Of a DNA stretch of 64,000 nt, positions 34,455 to 45,922 are shown one piece after another. Numbering within the stretch: the first letter of the stretch is position 1; each line of letters begins with the position of its first letter. Location: NCBI GenBank assembly GCA_964019695.1, contig OZ026521.1, positions 35,958,939 to 36,022,938 of the forward strand. Reading direction: 5' to 3'. The DNA comes from Loripinus fragilis (taxonomy: Eukaryota > Mollusca > Bivalvia > Lucinida > Lucinidae). The translations under genes and the position numbers were made by a program. The notes under the pieces were generated by a model, which saw only the letters and a list, made by a program, of their open reading frames with translations, was not told the origin of the DNA and ran no database searches.

Positions 34455-35870
34455 GTAATGGGGGCCCCAGAGGTTTTGGGGATCTTGGGAGAAATGATAT
34501 TTATTTTCAGGGAGCTGGGGAGCACTGGAAATTATTTTAAGGGAGCTAGGGAGCAAGCTCATAATTTTGGGGATTTAGGGAGCCTTGCCAAAAAGCAAAA
34601 GAAAATAAGGAAAAGCCTCCATTTTGTTTGATTTTTTTTTTTTAAAAAAGTCCCCTTGTAAATGCTAAATGTATTTATTTTCTTACTAACATGCTCATCA
34701 ACATTGATCTCAAGAGCGAAATATGGCAATTAAGTTTTCTTGTTGATTTGTTCTCCTTAAAATTGTTGATTTTAGGTTGGTTATAACTTACTTTCGGACG
34801 CCCCCAGATTGCGCCAGATCTCACCATTTTGTCAAAAATTTTCGGGGAGAGCATGCACTCGGGCCCCCTACCAACAGTGTAACTACACAATGCTACGGCG
34901 CCACCTACACACCTGCTGTTTTATTATCTTTTTAGGTAATTAGCCCTTTTTAAAGGAATTTTTGAAGAATTCTTATCAGATATATACTAAGTTGATTTAA
35001 CTGAAGTTAAACAAGCATATATGCACTATATGTAGAAAAGACTTTTTATAGTTAAATGCTTTCACTATGTAAAGTGTAAATCTAGTTTAAGCTGTTGGTA
35101 AAAATCAACCCCTGTTCCCAAAAAGAAAACCGAATGGTATGTCTCTAAACCTCCAAGCCTATTCTACCAGGTACAGCAACAACATTTTAAGGATAGCCTC
35201 ATACTTTGAGCCATATGTAATGCATTTCATTGAAATTAATTATATGTCATGCATTCCATGGCTTTTATATGTCATATGTTCCATGGCAAAGACCCGTCTT
35301 TACATGTATAAGATAAAACATTAAGTGATCATTTAGTCATGCGCTCTTATATAGCTTCATTTAAGTATGTGATTTTAATTATACGGAAAGATAAATACAT
35401 TTTAGGGAGAATTGGCTTATATTTTTGGGGATTTGGGGAGAAGCTAAACTATTTTAAGGGATTTTGGGAGCAAAGGCAAATACTTTTAGCGAGATGAGGA
35501 CATTATTTGCAGGGAGACGGGGAGATCAATGCATTATTTTCAGGGATCAAGGGAGCACAGACCCCCCCTGGGGGCCTCGGTAATATACTTAAGGAATAAA
35601 GATACGAAACAGACCAAAAATATTTTTGTGTAGTCATAGGCTGTGACTGAATGTCTATACTTTACTGTACCGGGTAAAGTACAGTACCGTTATTATTGGA
35701 AAGTGCTGATAAATGACCTACCGATGTTGGATTCTCGCCAAAGTGAATCACTATCTCAAAACCTTATTGCAAGCAAAATATGCTGTGTTCAAGTCTTAAT
35801 TAAGGTGGTTGCAAAACGGAATAGATCTAACAACATGATATTGTTGTACTGTGAACTATTATATTCTTTT

Positions 35871-35874
35871 CTAA
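35871..35874. other. target-site duplication of the Gypsy, left
   Basis: CTAA directly precedes the left LTR (TGTTACG...) and is repeated at 52264-52267 directly after the right LTR (...TGTTACA). Confidence 0.85.
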
Positions 35875-36641
35875 TGTTACGTGCCAGGCGTAACTAGAAA
35901 CAAATTCAGGAAACCAAAATTTAGCTATTTGGAAAGTCAGCAAAAAGCACTTTTAAAATTTAACAAAATTTATTAAAAACAAAAATTATCATTTACAATA
36001 AGCAATGGAAAATAGTTATACAATCAAAGAAAGTCTAATTTACAATACCTTGTATGTCTGAACTGTCCCTCAGAATATTTATCAACACAAGTCTTTCAGC
36101 AGTTTCTGATCCAAGATTTTGAAGATAAATCCAAATGAACAAGAAGTCTGAATCCAAAACTGAATAATCCAAAATAATCCAGAATGAATAATTTCAACAC
36201 TAAGTATTCCAATATAGAATTCCAGCACAAAAGGTTTAGACTTTTTAAAGGTGAAATTATTTCAAAGATGCCCTTATGAAAATTTACTCTTATATATACC
36301 CTTTAAGAAAGTTCTAGAATGGTCAAGAAAGACTATTATATCATATGCTATATCTAATTATTCTGGAAAATTCCACAAACTTCTACTGAATTCCAGAACC
36401 TACTCAAAGTTTCTATTTGCATGGAAAAGAAAATTCTAGTAAGTTCTGGTCTTTTCTCCAAGGTTCCAGTACCTTCTATGATAATGCATTTTTAGGTTCT
36501 AGATGATTAGTCATCATTCTAGAAAATTCTTATAAACAAATAAATACCTTGTTTACAATAACTTATTTACCATCAATTTTTCCAATATCTGGGTCAACAG
36601 AAACTAAGTAAACAAAATAGATAAACAACATACATGTTACA
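35875..36641 (-). repeat. 3' LTR of the Gypsy element
   Basis: Starts TGTTACGTGCCAGGCGTAAC and ends CATACATGTTACA. The first 20 bases contain the small hairpin GTTACG/CGTAAC. It is the LTR downstream of RNase H, given the minus-strand orientation. Confidence 0.95.
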
Positions 36642-36653
36642 CTTCCCCTCCTC
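36642..36653 (-). other. polypurine tract
   Basis: On the minus strand GAGGAGGGGAAG abuts the 3' LTR, the expected primer for plus-strand DNA synthesis. Confidence 0.8.
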
Positions 36654-36786
36654 AAAGAAAAGAAAGTTTTATGAAGTAAAGCTTTCTTTTGCAATAATGA
36701 ACAATTATATAACAAACAATAATGTTAAATCACATCAGATCATTAAAGAGCAATAACACATACTCACATCAACTGTATAGTGGCAA

Positions 36787-38478
36787 CTAAGCCCTAGAGA
36801 GCACATCTGAGATGATATTATCTTTTCCCTTAATATGTCTGATATCTAGATTTTGCTCTTGCAACATGAGACTCCATCTGAGTAAACGCTGGTTCTTGTT
36901 TTTCATTTTATGAATGAAAGTCAGTGGATTGTGATCAGTGAAAATGACAATAGGTGCAACTGAAGAGGCTAGGTAAACTTCAAAGTGCTGAAGAGCAAGG
37001 ATGAGAGATAAGCATTCTTTCTCTACAGTAGAGTAATTTCTCTGATGTTTGTTAAACTTTTTAGAATAGTAACAAACAGGATGATCAACACCATTGTCAT
37101 CTTCCTGTAACAATACACTGCCCGCACCAACATCACTGGCATCTACGGCCAACTTAAATTCTTTGTCAAAGCTTGGTGCTAAGAGAACTGGAGCACTTTT
37201 AAGTATGGCTTTAAGCTTTTCAAAAGACTTCTGACAATTATCAGTCCAAATAAACTTGACCCTTTTCCCAAGTAAGTTTGTCAAAGGCTCTGCTATGACA
37301 GAGAAGTTATTACAGAATTTCCTGTAATATCCAGCCATACCTAGAAAGCACATCAGTTGTCTTTTGCAAGAAGGTACGGGAAAATCTGCAATAGCCTCAA
37401 CTTTAGCTTCTACAGGTTTTACCCGACCTTGTCCCACCGTATGACCTAAAAATGTCAAATTTGCATGGCAAAATTCACTCTTTGCTAAGTTAATCGTCAG
37501 TGTAGCTTCACTAAGTCTGTCAAAGAAATTTCTGATAGTTTGTAAGTGTCGTTCCCATTCTTCGCTGAAGATAATAGCGTCGTCGATATAGGCTTTACAG
37601 CCAGCCAGATTAAATATCAAGCTGTTAACCATGCGTTGAAATGTTGCTGGAGAGTTCTTCATTCCAAATGGCATAACTTTATACTGATACAATCCGTCTG
37701 GAGTAACAAATGCTGAGATCTCTTTTGCTCTGTCTGTCAGAGGTATTTGCCAAAATCCTTTAAGCAGGTCGAATTTTGTGACATATTTGGCTTGTCCAAT
37801 GTTATCGATGCAGTCATCGATCCGTGGGATTGGAAAAGTGTCTGTTTTGGTGACAAAATTTACTTTACGGTAGTCCGTACACATGCGAAATGTCCCATCA
37901 GGTTTTGGTACAAGAATACAAGGAGAACTCCATTCACTTTGACTAGGTTCTATAAAGTCATTATCCAGCAAATATTGAACTTCTTCCCTGAGAATTTGTT
38001 GTTTTACAGGGTTCATTCTGTATGGATGTTGTTTCACAGGTTTTGAACCATCAATAAGTTCAACATAATGATAAATTTTGTCAGTTTTGGAAGGAATGTC
38101 TGGAAATAAGTGCTCAAATTCAAGAATTAACTGCTTCAGTTCAAGTCTCTCGTCTGAACTAAGATGTGACAATTTCTGGTCAAGATTCTTTAAGATATCA
38201 GAGTTCTTGAGTTTTGACGACGAGGGATCAGATTTCACAAAGTTCATATCTTCAGAGTCCATTTGATTTTGTTCAAGAGGGACAGTATTAACTATATTTA
38301 CTGATGAAATAACAGAACTATCCCTATCAATGTACTTTTTAAGCATGTTGATATGACATAACTGTTTTTGTTTACGCCTCCCAGGAGTGTTGACTATGTA
38401 ATTAACATCACTTAACTTTTTGTCAACAGTATAAGGACCATAATATCTAGCTTTCAATGGCTTACCAGGAATGGGCAA
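36787..38478 (-). pseudogene. Gypsy pol: integrase C-end, reverse transcriptase, RNase H
   Basis: A 563-codon open frame. Residues ~1-50 are the integrase C-terminus (KARYYGPYTVDKKL, CHINMLKKY). After a ~80-residue linker, reverse transcriptase spans ~130-370: PCILVPKPDGTFRMCTDY, TKFDLLKGFWQIPL, QYKVMPFGMKNSPATFQ and the catalytic YIDD box (37579-37590, residues ~297-300). RNase H spans ~430-563: LAVDASDVGAG, STVEKECLSLILAL, VIFTDHNPLTFI. It ends at TAG ~145 bp before the 3' LTR. This segment itself has no break, but the frame upstream is cut by a TGA at 38509-38511 (CGA to TGA would explain it), so the full polyprotein cannot be made. Confidence 0.92.
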
Positions 38479-39503
38479 AAGAGCAAGTACCTTGTCTCCA
38501 GGTTCAAAATTTCAATCCTGTGCATTTTCATCATAACGTAATTTCATTTTACTTTGATCTGATTTGAGATTGGACCAAGCAGCTTCACAGGCTTTTGATA
38601 GTCTATTTTTGAAATCAGACACATACTGAAGTAAGTTCAAAAAGCTATCATCATCTGAGAGAAATTTTTCTTTCAGAAGTTTCAAGGGTCCACGCACAGT
38701 ATGCCCAAATACCAGTTCAAATGGGCTGAACCCAAGAGACTCTTGTACAGATTCCCTTACAGCAAATAAAAGCAAATGTATACCTTCATCCCAATCTTTT
38801 TCTGTGTCAAAGCAGTAAGATCTGATCATGTTTTTCAAAGTTTGATAAAATCTTTCTAAGGCACCCTAACTTTCAGGATGATAAGCTGATGACTTGTATT
38901 GTTTGATTCCAAGTTCATGCATGACTTGCTGAATAATTTCTGACATAAAATTTGAACCTTGATCAGATTGTACAGACCTTGGAAGTCCCACAAAAGTGAA
39001 AAACTTCACAAGTGCCTTAACAATTGTCTTAGCCTTGATATTTCTGAGTAGAATGGCTTCGGGAAGCGTGTTGAAGCACACATAATAGTCAAAAGATATT
39101 GACAACCAGACTTTGTTTTGGGTAGGGGACCTACACAGTCAATAATGATTCTGCTAAAAGGTTCATCAAAGGCAGGAATGGGCTGTAAAGAAGCTTTTGG
39201 AATGGTCTGATTGGGTTTTCCCACCATTTGACAAGTGTGGCAGGATTTGCAGTGCTGAGAAACATTTGATTTTAATCCTGGCCAAAAGAAATGATTAAGA
39301 ATTTTGTGATAGGTCTTATTTACACCTAAATGGCCTGACATAGGAGTTTCATGAGCTAAATTTAAAATTTCAGAGCGATAAGACCTAGGGACCACAATCT
39401 GGTGGTTAACAGTCCACTCATCATCTGCTGAGACATCAGGAGGACGCCATTTTCTCATTAAAATGTCATTTTTCACGTAATTACAAACAGGGACTTGTGA
39501 CAT
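38479..39503 (-). pseudogene. Gypsy pol: integrase, broken
   Basis: Integrase precedes RT. Zinc-binding region: HETPMSGHLGVNKTYHKIL followed by HCKSCHTCQ (39360-39230). Catalytic core: first Asp in IIIDCVGPLP (~39145), second in VQSDQGSNFMSE (~38960), third acidic residue in GALERF (~38855). Three breaks are seen. A one-base loss at ~39060-39063 changes frame between STRFP and EAILLRN. A TAG at 38866-38868 replaces the usual Gln in HPES-Q-GALERF. A TGA lies at 38509-38511. Both stops can arise by a single C-to-T change in the coding strand. Confidence 0.9.
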
Positions 39504-39608
39504 TTCATTTTCATTTTAAGCTCTATCAAATAAAGGTGATATCTCAGGATCACTATGTTGTTCCTTACAAAGCTGTGACCTTGACTGCTGGTCATTAGAA
39601 ATTGAAGG

Positions 39609-40155
39609 TTAACGGTCAATGTTTGACCTTACAATGTCAAAGTCAGTCTGAATGTCAGACTGGCTGGGAGGAAGAGAATTTGAAATCTCATCATTAAAGG
39701 ACTGACCAATCAAAGTGTCAACTAAATCAATATCCTGCATCCCATTAATCTGTTTGGCTTTCTTCGCCATTGCCCTAGTAACAGCACAAGAAGGGTAAAG
39801 GTCAGGAATTTCCTGCTCAATAGGATCAGGCGGTTGATCAGCACAAGGTGTGCTGGTCAAAAGTGGGTCTACCACAACCTTATCTCCAGCCAAATCATTG
39901 CCTAAAAGCAAGTAAACACCTTTAAAAGGTAAAGAAGGTCTAATACCTACAGCCATGAGACCAGTAACTAAGTCTGAGGACAAATAAATGTTATGGAGCG
40001 GTACATTACTAAATCCACACTCTACACCCTGATAAGGACACTTGTCCCAGAAGAAGTCTTCTCAGAAAAAGGCAGGGTATCTGCTAAGATAAGAGATTGA
40101 GAAGCACCAGTATCTCGTAAGATTTTAATAGGGGTAGACTGGGCAAAGTCACTAT
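39609..40155 (-). pseudogene. Gypsy protease, broken
   Basis: The aspartic protease active site ILRDTGASQSLIL is read at ~40125-40085. Downstream are HNIYLSSDLVTGLM and PFKGVYLLLGNDLAGDK (to ~39880), typical of proteases in this branch. Breaks: an 11-bp tandem duplication (CTAAATAGTCC in the coding strand, ~40147-40168) separates it from gag, and a one-base loss at ~40031 shifts the frame within the protease. A linker with CAVTRAMAKKAK leads towards integrase, with stops at ~39606 and ~39516. Confidence 0.8.
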
Positions 40156-40688
40156 TTAGGGACTATTTAGTGACACGGAACCATCTGATAAGAATGGTTC
40201 ATAAATCTCCATAACGGCATCAGTCTCAGATGTTTTGGCCAAAATAGGATTCTCATCCTGAATAGAAGAAGACTGTGGTTTTAGCCTTAAAGAGGTGAGA
40301 CCTGTGGGTTTAGGACTCTCCTGTCTTTCTTTCTCTCTCTTTCTTTTCAAAGCTATACATTCAGAAATAATATGGCCTGATTGTTTACAATAATTGCAAA
40401 TTGGCTGGGATAATGGACTTTGACCTTTATTTTCACCAGAAAATCTAGGTTTTGGAGTAAATGAATGACTGGAATTATCAGATGGATTACTGGGGTTGGA
40501 TTTTGGACCTGACTGAGGGGAATATGGTTTTGACTGAGGGGAAAATGGTCTTGATTGAGGTGTAAACTTCAATTGAGGGTTAAATGGTTTCCTAGGAAAT
40601 GGCTTATTAACAAAAGAAGTTTTATGAGTCAAAGAATAATCATCAGCTAGTCTAGCTGCTACATCCAAATTTTCAACTTCTTTTTCAT
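40156..40688 (-). pseudogene. Gypsy gag, nucleocapsid half
   Basis: Continues gag across the DNA-transposon insertion: FLNEKEVENLD (split over the junction), then VAARLADDYSLTHK, a Pro/Ser/Phe-rich repeat region with S-P-Q-S-K-P-Y units (40500-40590 in + coordinates), and a CCHC zinc knuckle, CNYCKQSGHIISEC (~40395-40354). The frame ends at a stop created by the 11-bp duplication before the protease. Confidence 0.88.
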
Positions 40689-40691
40689 TTA

Positions 40692-40863
40692 TAGTAGGGT
40701 GACTTTCAAGGCTCAGTTAAAGGTGGGGTGGTGACCAAAGTACTACATTGAATGTTATATACCAAAGTGTTTGTCATATCCTGAAGTTTATGAATCTGCC
40801 AGGATACAGTGGCCATTGTTGGTGCGGGCTGAGAAATCCAAGATGGCGTCCAAGATGGCCGCC
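40692..40863 (+). repeat. left terminal inverted repeat of the Academ-like element
   Basis: Matches the reverse complement of 50172-50353. The outer ~40 bp are diverged. From GGTGGTGACCAAAGTACTAC to AAGATGGCGTCCAAGATGG the match is close. Confidence 0.9.
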
Positions 40864-42252
40864 TTTTAAAATGAAGAGAGGTCACTACAATAAACCATGT
40901 TATTTTTTTCATATAAAAGGTTTGTGATTTGCAAATATATGGGAATATGCTTAAAACAATATTACCTTTAAATTTATGCGTAAAGATATGAGTAGCAACT
41001 CCAAGGTCAAGGTCAAATTGAAGGTCAAAGTCATTTTTCACCACCAAATCTACCATTCGACCTGAAATTTTCATTTATTATCTGGAGAAACTGTCCAACT
41101 GGCACTTAAAAAGTGTATGATATGCAGCAGCAATCATTTGCTAGTAGATATGTGAAGAAATTTGTGAAATAAAACAATCCGCTTGTGTGAGAATGCAGAA
41201 AATAATTGCAGGGGTGTTCTACAAAAATCGGCAGTTTTTGAAAGCAGAAGCTGAAGTCCTGATTTTAATCTACAGACAATTAAAACAAGGTAAGTACAAC
41301 TAAATAGGTCAATGTATTGTTGCTATATACTAAGTTTGAAGTACAGTTTTGTTTCTGAGTCATTTTATATTACACAGCTGCATTATTGGGTAGGATAAAA
41401 TGAAGGATGCTATGTTATTGATAACACCGGACAAAAGTTTTTGTGGTGGGAAAATTCAAACATGACAAAAAAAATGTTGACTCTTTTGATTGTTTTGTGT
41501 TTACCAGTGCAGTCTACAGTAAAATTGAATGGAATTATGTATAATTGCTAGGTAATTTTAATATCTTGTAAATAAAATTGTGTTTGTTTCTTCAAATGCC
41601 TAAATTTGATGAAAATTTTGTATCAACTTTGAAGACTGTCGCAGACCATGAAAGCAGCGTATTTTGAATCTCAGGACCAGCTTTTGCATAATAGCTTGAA
41701 GAAAACATAGTCATAACCCATGTAAATGATGTTGAGTTTCTATTTTTGTGTAAAAATGTTCATGTTATTTTGCTTTGTAATCATGAAAAATACGGTGTCA
41801 CAGTACATTTCACCCCCTTAATTTTATCCTCTTATAAATACCACTCCCCTTTCAAGCTGTCCTGGGTAAAAAGGGTCGGGGGCGATTGAAAAATCACTTT
41901 ATGTAGGGGAACCCCTGCCCAATTTTTTTTTCAGAGTGTTGACTTAGTTATTTTTAAAGCATCCATGGGAGGGTGGGGTACTTGGAAACGTAGGTAGTGT
42001 TCTTTTTTGGTTGCAGGCGTTCCGAAAAGTCATAACATGTTGAAACCCCAACCAATTTTTATTTAAGAATTATAACTTAATTTTAAAGGGGCGTGTGTGG
42101 GGCATTGTGGTATAATGGTTTCAATAAAGATGTTCTGGCCTTGGTAAATTAATGGACTTGGAGTGATAACTGAAGAAAATCTAAACATCTGTAGAAGGGA
42201 CTGCAGTTTGTAGTAGTTTGGCATCGGTATTGGCTTAGTCATGTTATCTTTT

Positions 42253-42360
42253 TCCTACAAGTGTCGTCTGCTGATAACCTTTGCAAACAGTTTGAACCAA
42301 GATCACGCCTGACATATTGAAGGGCCTGATCTGGGTCTAAACGGTTTGACAATTTGAAGG
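42253..42360. repeat. GGATCCA/AGATCAG palindrome copy inside the Academ-like element
   Basis: TCTGCTGATAACCTTTGCAA, ACAGTTTGAACCAAGATCA and CCTGATCTGGGTCTAAAC give the same inverted unit as the cluster at 2.1-4.9 kb. It lies upstream of exon 1. Confidence 0.75.
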
Positions 42361-42618
42361 CACGCTGCACTTATTTGATAACATTGTCGGTGCGATAGTG
42401 AATATATGCAAACAGTATGGACCCAAATTAGATCGCTCCTACAGGAGCAGTCAGATATGGTTCTACAAATTCGTCAAAGCATTCAGTCAACGACTAAAGT
42501 ATACGATTGTTGTTGTAATTGGCGCTTTAAGGGTTAAATCATCTGTGTCTGAGGAGTGTTTCTCCATTCTTCTTTTTCAGAAGATAAACTATTACCTATG
42601 TTCAAGACTATATGAAGT

Positions 42619-44179
42619 ATGGCAGAAAATTACATGGTCGAACCAAAGAAAAGGAGAATCATAACCGATTGCGAAAAATGCTTCTCTTGTAAAAAGGGAT
42701 CCAGTGAAACAGAACCTCTCATTCAGCTCGACTATAAAAGGTGCGAAAGTCTCATATCAGTCTGTAAATCTCGAGGCCAACACGATGACATCCTTCCTTC
42801 TATTCTAAATAATGAAGACAAAATTAAGGCTGGTGAATTTAAAATATTTTATCATAAAAAATGTAGAACAAACTTCATGCTTCCCGTGTATCGTGACACA
42901 ATTACTGAAAAAGAAAATAATGGAGATTCCATCATGTCTGAACAGTTCACACGCTCAAAAGCTGCTGAGTTTGACTGGAAAGTAAATTGCTTTATATGTG
43001 GCCAAAATTGTCACCCAAAGAAAAGAAAAACATGGTCATTAGTTGCAGGTGCTATCAATGAAAGGTCTAATACTTATTCTGATGTAGTTAAAACCGCTGA
43101 GATACGGAATGACAGGGCTATGCTTGCACGTATGCTAAGCTCTAATGGGGACTTAGTTGCAGTTGAAGCACGCTACCATAGAGATAAAGGCTGTCTAAGA
43201 ATATATATAAATGAGAGAAATGTCAAGGCAGCAAATACCACCCCAGAAAAAAGTAGTCATGTGAAAGTTTGTGAAATGTTGAAAATTGAGTTGTATCAGG
43301 CAGTAGTACACGAAAAACGTGTTTGCGAATTAGCTGTGTTGAAGGAACGGTTCCTAGAAATTGCATCTGAAAACAAAATTTTAGTGAATTCAAACATTGC
43401 TACTAATTCATTCAAGAAGATATTGAGTAGTACTTGGCCTGAGTTAAGATTTATTGAAAGAAAAGGGAAGACTGACCTGGTTTGTATTGACATGATGAGT
43501 GTAGAAGAGGCGGTTTTGCGTTTGGTCAGCATAGAAACAGAGTTGAATAAGTCTTGTGAATATGAAAAGGAAATAGAGACATTTGATGAAGGTATTTCAT
43601 ATAGTGATGAGACAAGCATAGTACATAAAGCAGCAGTCATATTGAGAAACAGAGTTGTAAACGCTACACATCCATCAAATAAATCGTATTTCTCACCAGA
43701 AGAAATTACACCACAAGGACAAAAATCATACTTAGATCCATTATTACTAAAATTTGTAAATTGGCTATCAAACAAGGAAAAAAGCGACACAGGTGATGAC
43801 ATTGATGGTGACATTGATCAAAGAGTTGTTGCTATAAGCAGTGACATAACAGCACTCATTTCCACTAGTCAAATTACTCCAAAGCATTTAGGGCTATCTG
43901 TTTATTTGCACCACACATTTGGCAGTAAGAAACTGATTGAAGATCTTTGTGTGTTGGGATATACTGTATCCTATGCCGAAATGAGACATTTTCTAACATC
44001 TGCTGCCCTTCATGTGTCAAACAAAGAATTACGAACACAGTCAGGAGCCCAAGTCCCAAGTGCTGTCAAGTCTAAAGAAGAATCTGGCACACTCATGATA
44101 ACTGTAGCTGATAACTGGGACCACAACGAACATACCTGTAGCGGAAAGAACTCTACTCATGCCATGACAAGTATCCTTG
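42619..44179 (+). CDS. Academ-like transposase, exon 1
   Basis: ATG 42619 follows an in-frame TGA. The exon ends at 44179 in phase 1 before GTAAGC. The N-terminus is Cys-rich: C18, C21, C24 in CEKCFSCKK, then KRCESLISVC, FYHKKCRTNFM and CFICGQNCHPKK, probably binding zinc and the transposon ends. Residues ~150-300 are helical (MLARMLSSNG, VCEMLKIELYQAVVHEKRVC). Near the end VADNWDHNE (residues ~496-504) has the look of the first catalytic Asp region of a DDE transposase. If the intron is not removed, translation stops at TAA 44206, just after the donor. No stop lies within the exon. Confidence 0.85.
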
Positions 44180-44209
44180 GTAAGCTCCCACCTGTTCATG
44201 TCTTATAAA

Positions 44210-44519
44210 TGAGGGTCTGGATGGGGGGGGGGGTCTGGTATTCACTATTCATTAAAAATTTAGCCCATTATTCATCTCATTAAAAGTTTGGGTTATTCAT
44301 TAAAATAAGACCAATTATTCATTAAAAGTAAGAAAGGTGCCAAAAAAATCTGATTATTCACTATTCATTTATTTTTTCTTCAATTCATTAAAAAATAGGA
44401 TAATTCATTAATGTTTAGGCCCTCATTATTCACTATTCAATATTTTTTTGGCCAATTATTCACTATTCATTATAAAAATGCAATTATTCACTAATCATTA
44501 TACCCCATCCAGACCCTCA
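44210..44519. mobile_element. 310-bp MITE in intron 1 of the Academ-like gene
   Basis: The ends TGAGGGTCTGGATGGG (44210) and CCCATCCAGACCCTCA (to 44519) are inverted, flanked by TAAA at 44206-44209 and 44520-44523. The interior is a run of ATTCACTATTCATTA and TTCATTAAAA motifs. It lies 30 bases after the splice donor. Confidence 0.9.
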
Positions 44520-44978
44520 TAAATAAGTTGCGGGCTTAAGCTGGTTGCTTTGCTTTAATTGCTTTTTGTTATCAGATGACTGTAGTGTTCTGTGTTTCTT
44601 CCTCACGGTGCCATGGGATTGTCTGTTGTGTGTGATTGTGGTATTTCTCGTTCAAACTGACTTTTTAATAAAGAAAGTGAGCAACATCTTAAAGATAAAA
44701 TAATTAAATGGACACTCATTTAGTAAATATAATGGTTATTTTCTGCCTTATTGTGAACTGGATATTTCAGCAGGAAAAACTCAAATAAGCCCTATTAACG
44801 CTAGACACTGGCATACAATTTTGGACATAGAAAGCATAGAAACTAGGGTGTAGCAAACTATGAATCTGATCAGAATAAGTAACTGCCCATGCTAATCTGT
44901 GCTGTTGTTATGTATAGCATATAGGTGAATTTTCTTATCGTCTACTTCAAAAAGAAAATTAGAGAAAATATAAGCATA

Positions 44979-45206
44979 TGAGGCGTGACATGTGATTTCC
45001 AAAAATGTGGCATTTTGACAAGTGTTGACTCAGGCGAGCCTGTGCAGCCTCCTTTTAAAATGATGTTCTGTCAGTAGCTTAACACTCATAGAATATTCAA
45101 GTGACTAGCAAAGGCTCTGATAAGGCTGTTGTGCATATGCGCAGGCTGATCTGAGGCTTTGCTGGTCACATATACTATATTGTTGGAAATCTCATGTCAC
45201 AGCTCA
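44979..45206 (-). mobile_element. TA-type MITE family 1, copy C, in intron 1
   Basis: Inverted relative to copies A, B and D. The ends TGAGGCGTGACATG and CATGTCACAGCTCA are flanked by TA. The core reads GCGCAGGCTGATCTGAGGC. Confidence 0.85.
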
Positions 45207-45284
45207 TATACGTTGTAATCATTCATGGAAAGATGTTGTTAATTTAAAAATCATTTACTGATTAACCTGTATGTATTTTTTCAG

Positions 45285-45368
45285 TGGTACCACAGGCCTT
45301 AGAATCATCTGAACCAGAGAGAATCCCTCGTGTCAAAGATAGATCAATTAACATAGCCACCTTGCCAG
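45285..45368 (+). CDS. Academ-like transposase, exon 2
   Basis: The 84-nt exon sits between the acceptor ATTTTTTCAG (to 45284) and the donor GTAAGC (45369). It enters and leaves in phase 1, reading VVPQALESSEPERIPRV and SINIATLPG. Translation through the donor stays open to 45511, but the splice to exon 3 gives a continuous LPGRGLSHVLPYIKP. Confidence 0.8.
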
Positions 45369-45607
45369 GTAAGCTGAGCTACTTTCAAAGCAAACGTGAG
45401 TATGGCCAGGAAATGCCACAATCACAAACTGCAGACAAACCCATTGCATCAACAAAAAGAGACTTACAACAACAACAGATTAAAGCAACCAGCTCTCTCT
45501 TACCCAGCTAGATGATAGCAAAACTAGAGAGAACACAAATTGCCTGTTTACATGTATTTTGATTCTTTGCGTCACAATCAACAATTTTGCAGTCATGTTT
45601 GAACAGG

Positions 45608-45720
45608 TCGCCCTGGGTTGAATCAGTACTAAGCTGAGAATAAAACGCCATGCTCAAGGAATCAAAGCAGTGCTTCAGGTGAGGCTAGAACCTAAAACAC
45701 CTTGATCTCGAGTCAAACAT
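45608..45720 (-). mobile_element. decayed tRNA-derived SINE in intron 2
   Basis: The minus strand shows TTTGACTCGAGATCAAGGTG, GTTCTAGCCTCACCTGAAG and TCCTTGAGCATGGCG, the middle part of the SINE at 9205-9354. Box A is eroded. It ends near CAACCCAGGGCGACC. Confidence 0.65.
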
Positions 45721-45922
45721 CAAAATTATTGCTATTTCTGTTTTATTGTTTGTGTTTTAAAGGACACAATTTTTTTCATATAACAGTCTATTTATTAAAC
45801 AGAACCCTACACTTTTGGTAATTTCATATACAATTCATCAAACTCATTAAATGCTCATGTGATAAATTTTGTATAAAATGACTACTCATGCAAGATCCCC
45901 TTTATCCATATTTTTATTCCAG

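Noticed and set aside
40706..41074. 122-residue minus-strand frame at the left edge of the Academ-like element
   Set aside because: Its C-terminal part is the inverted repeat itself and it continues into non-coding flank; no homology seen.
43296..43814. 172-residue minus-strand frame opposite exon 1 of the Academ-like gene
   Set aside because: It is an antisense shadow of a strongly supported exon and shows no family motif.
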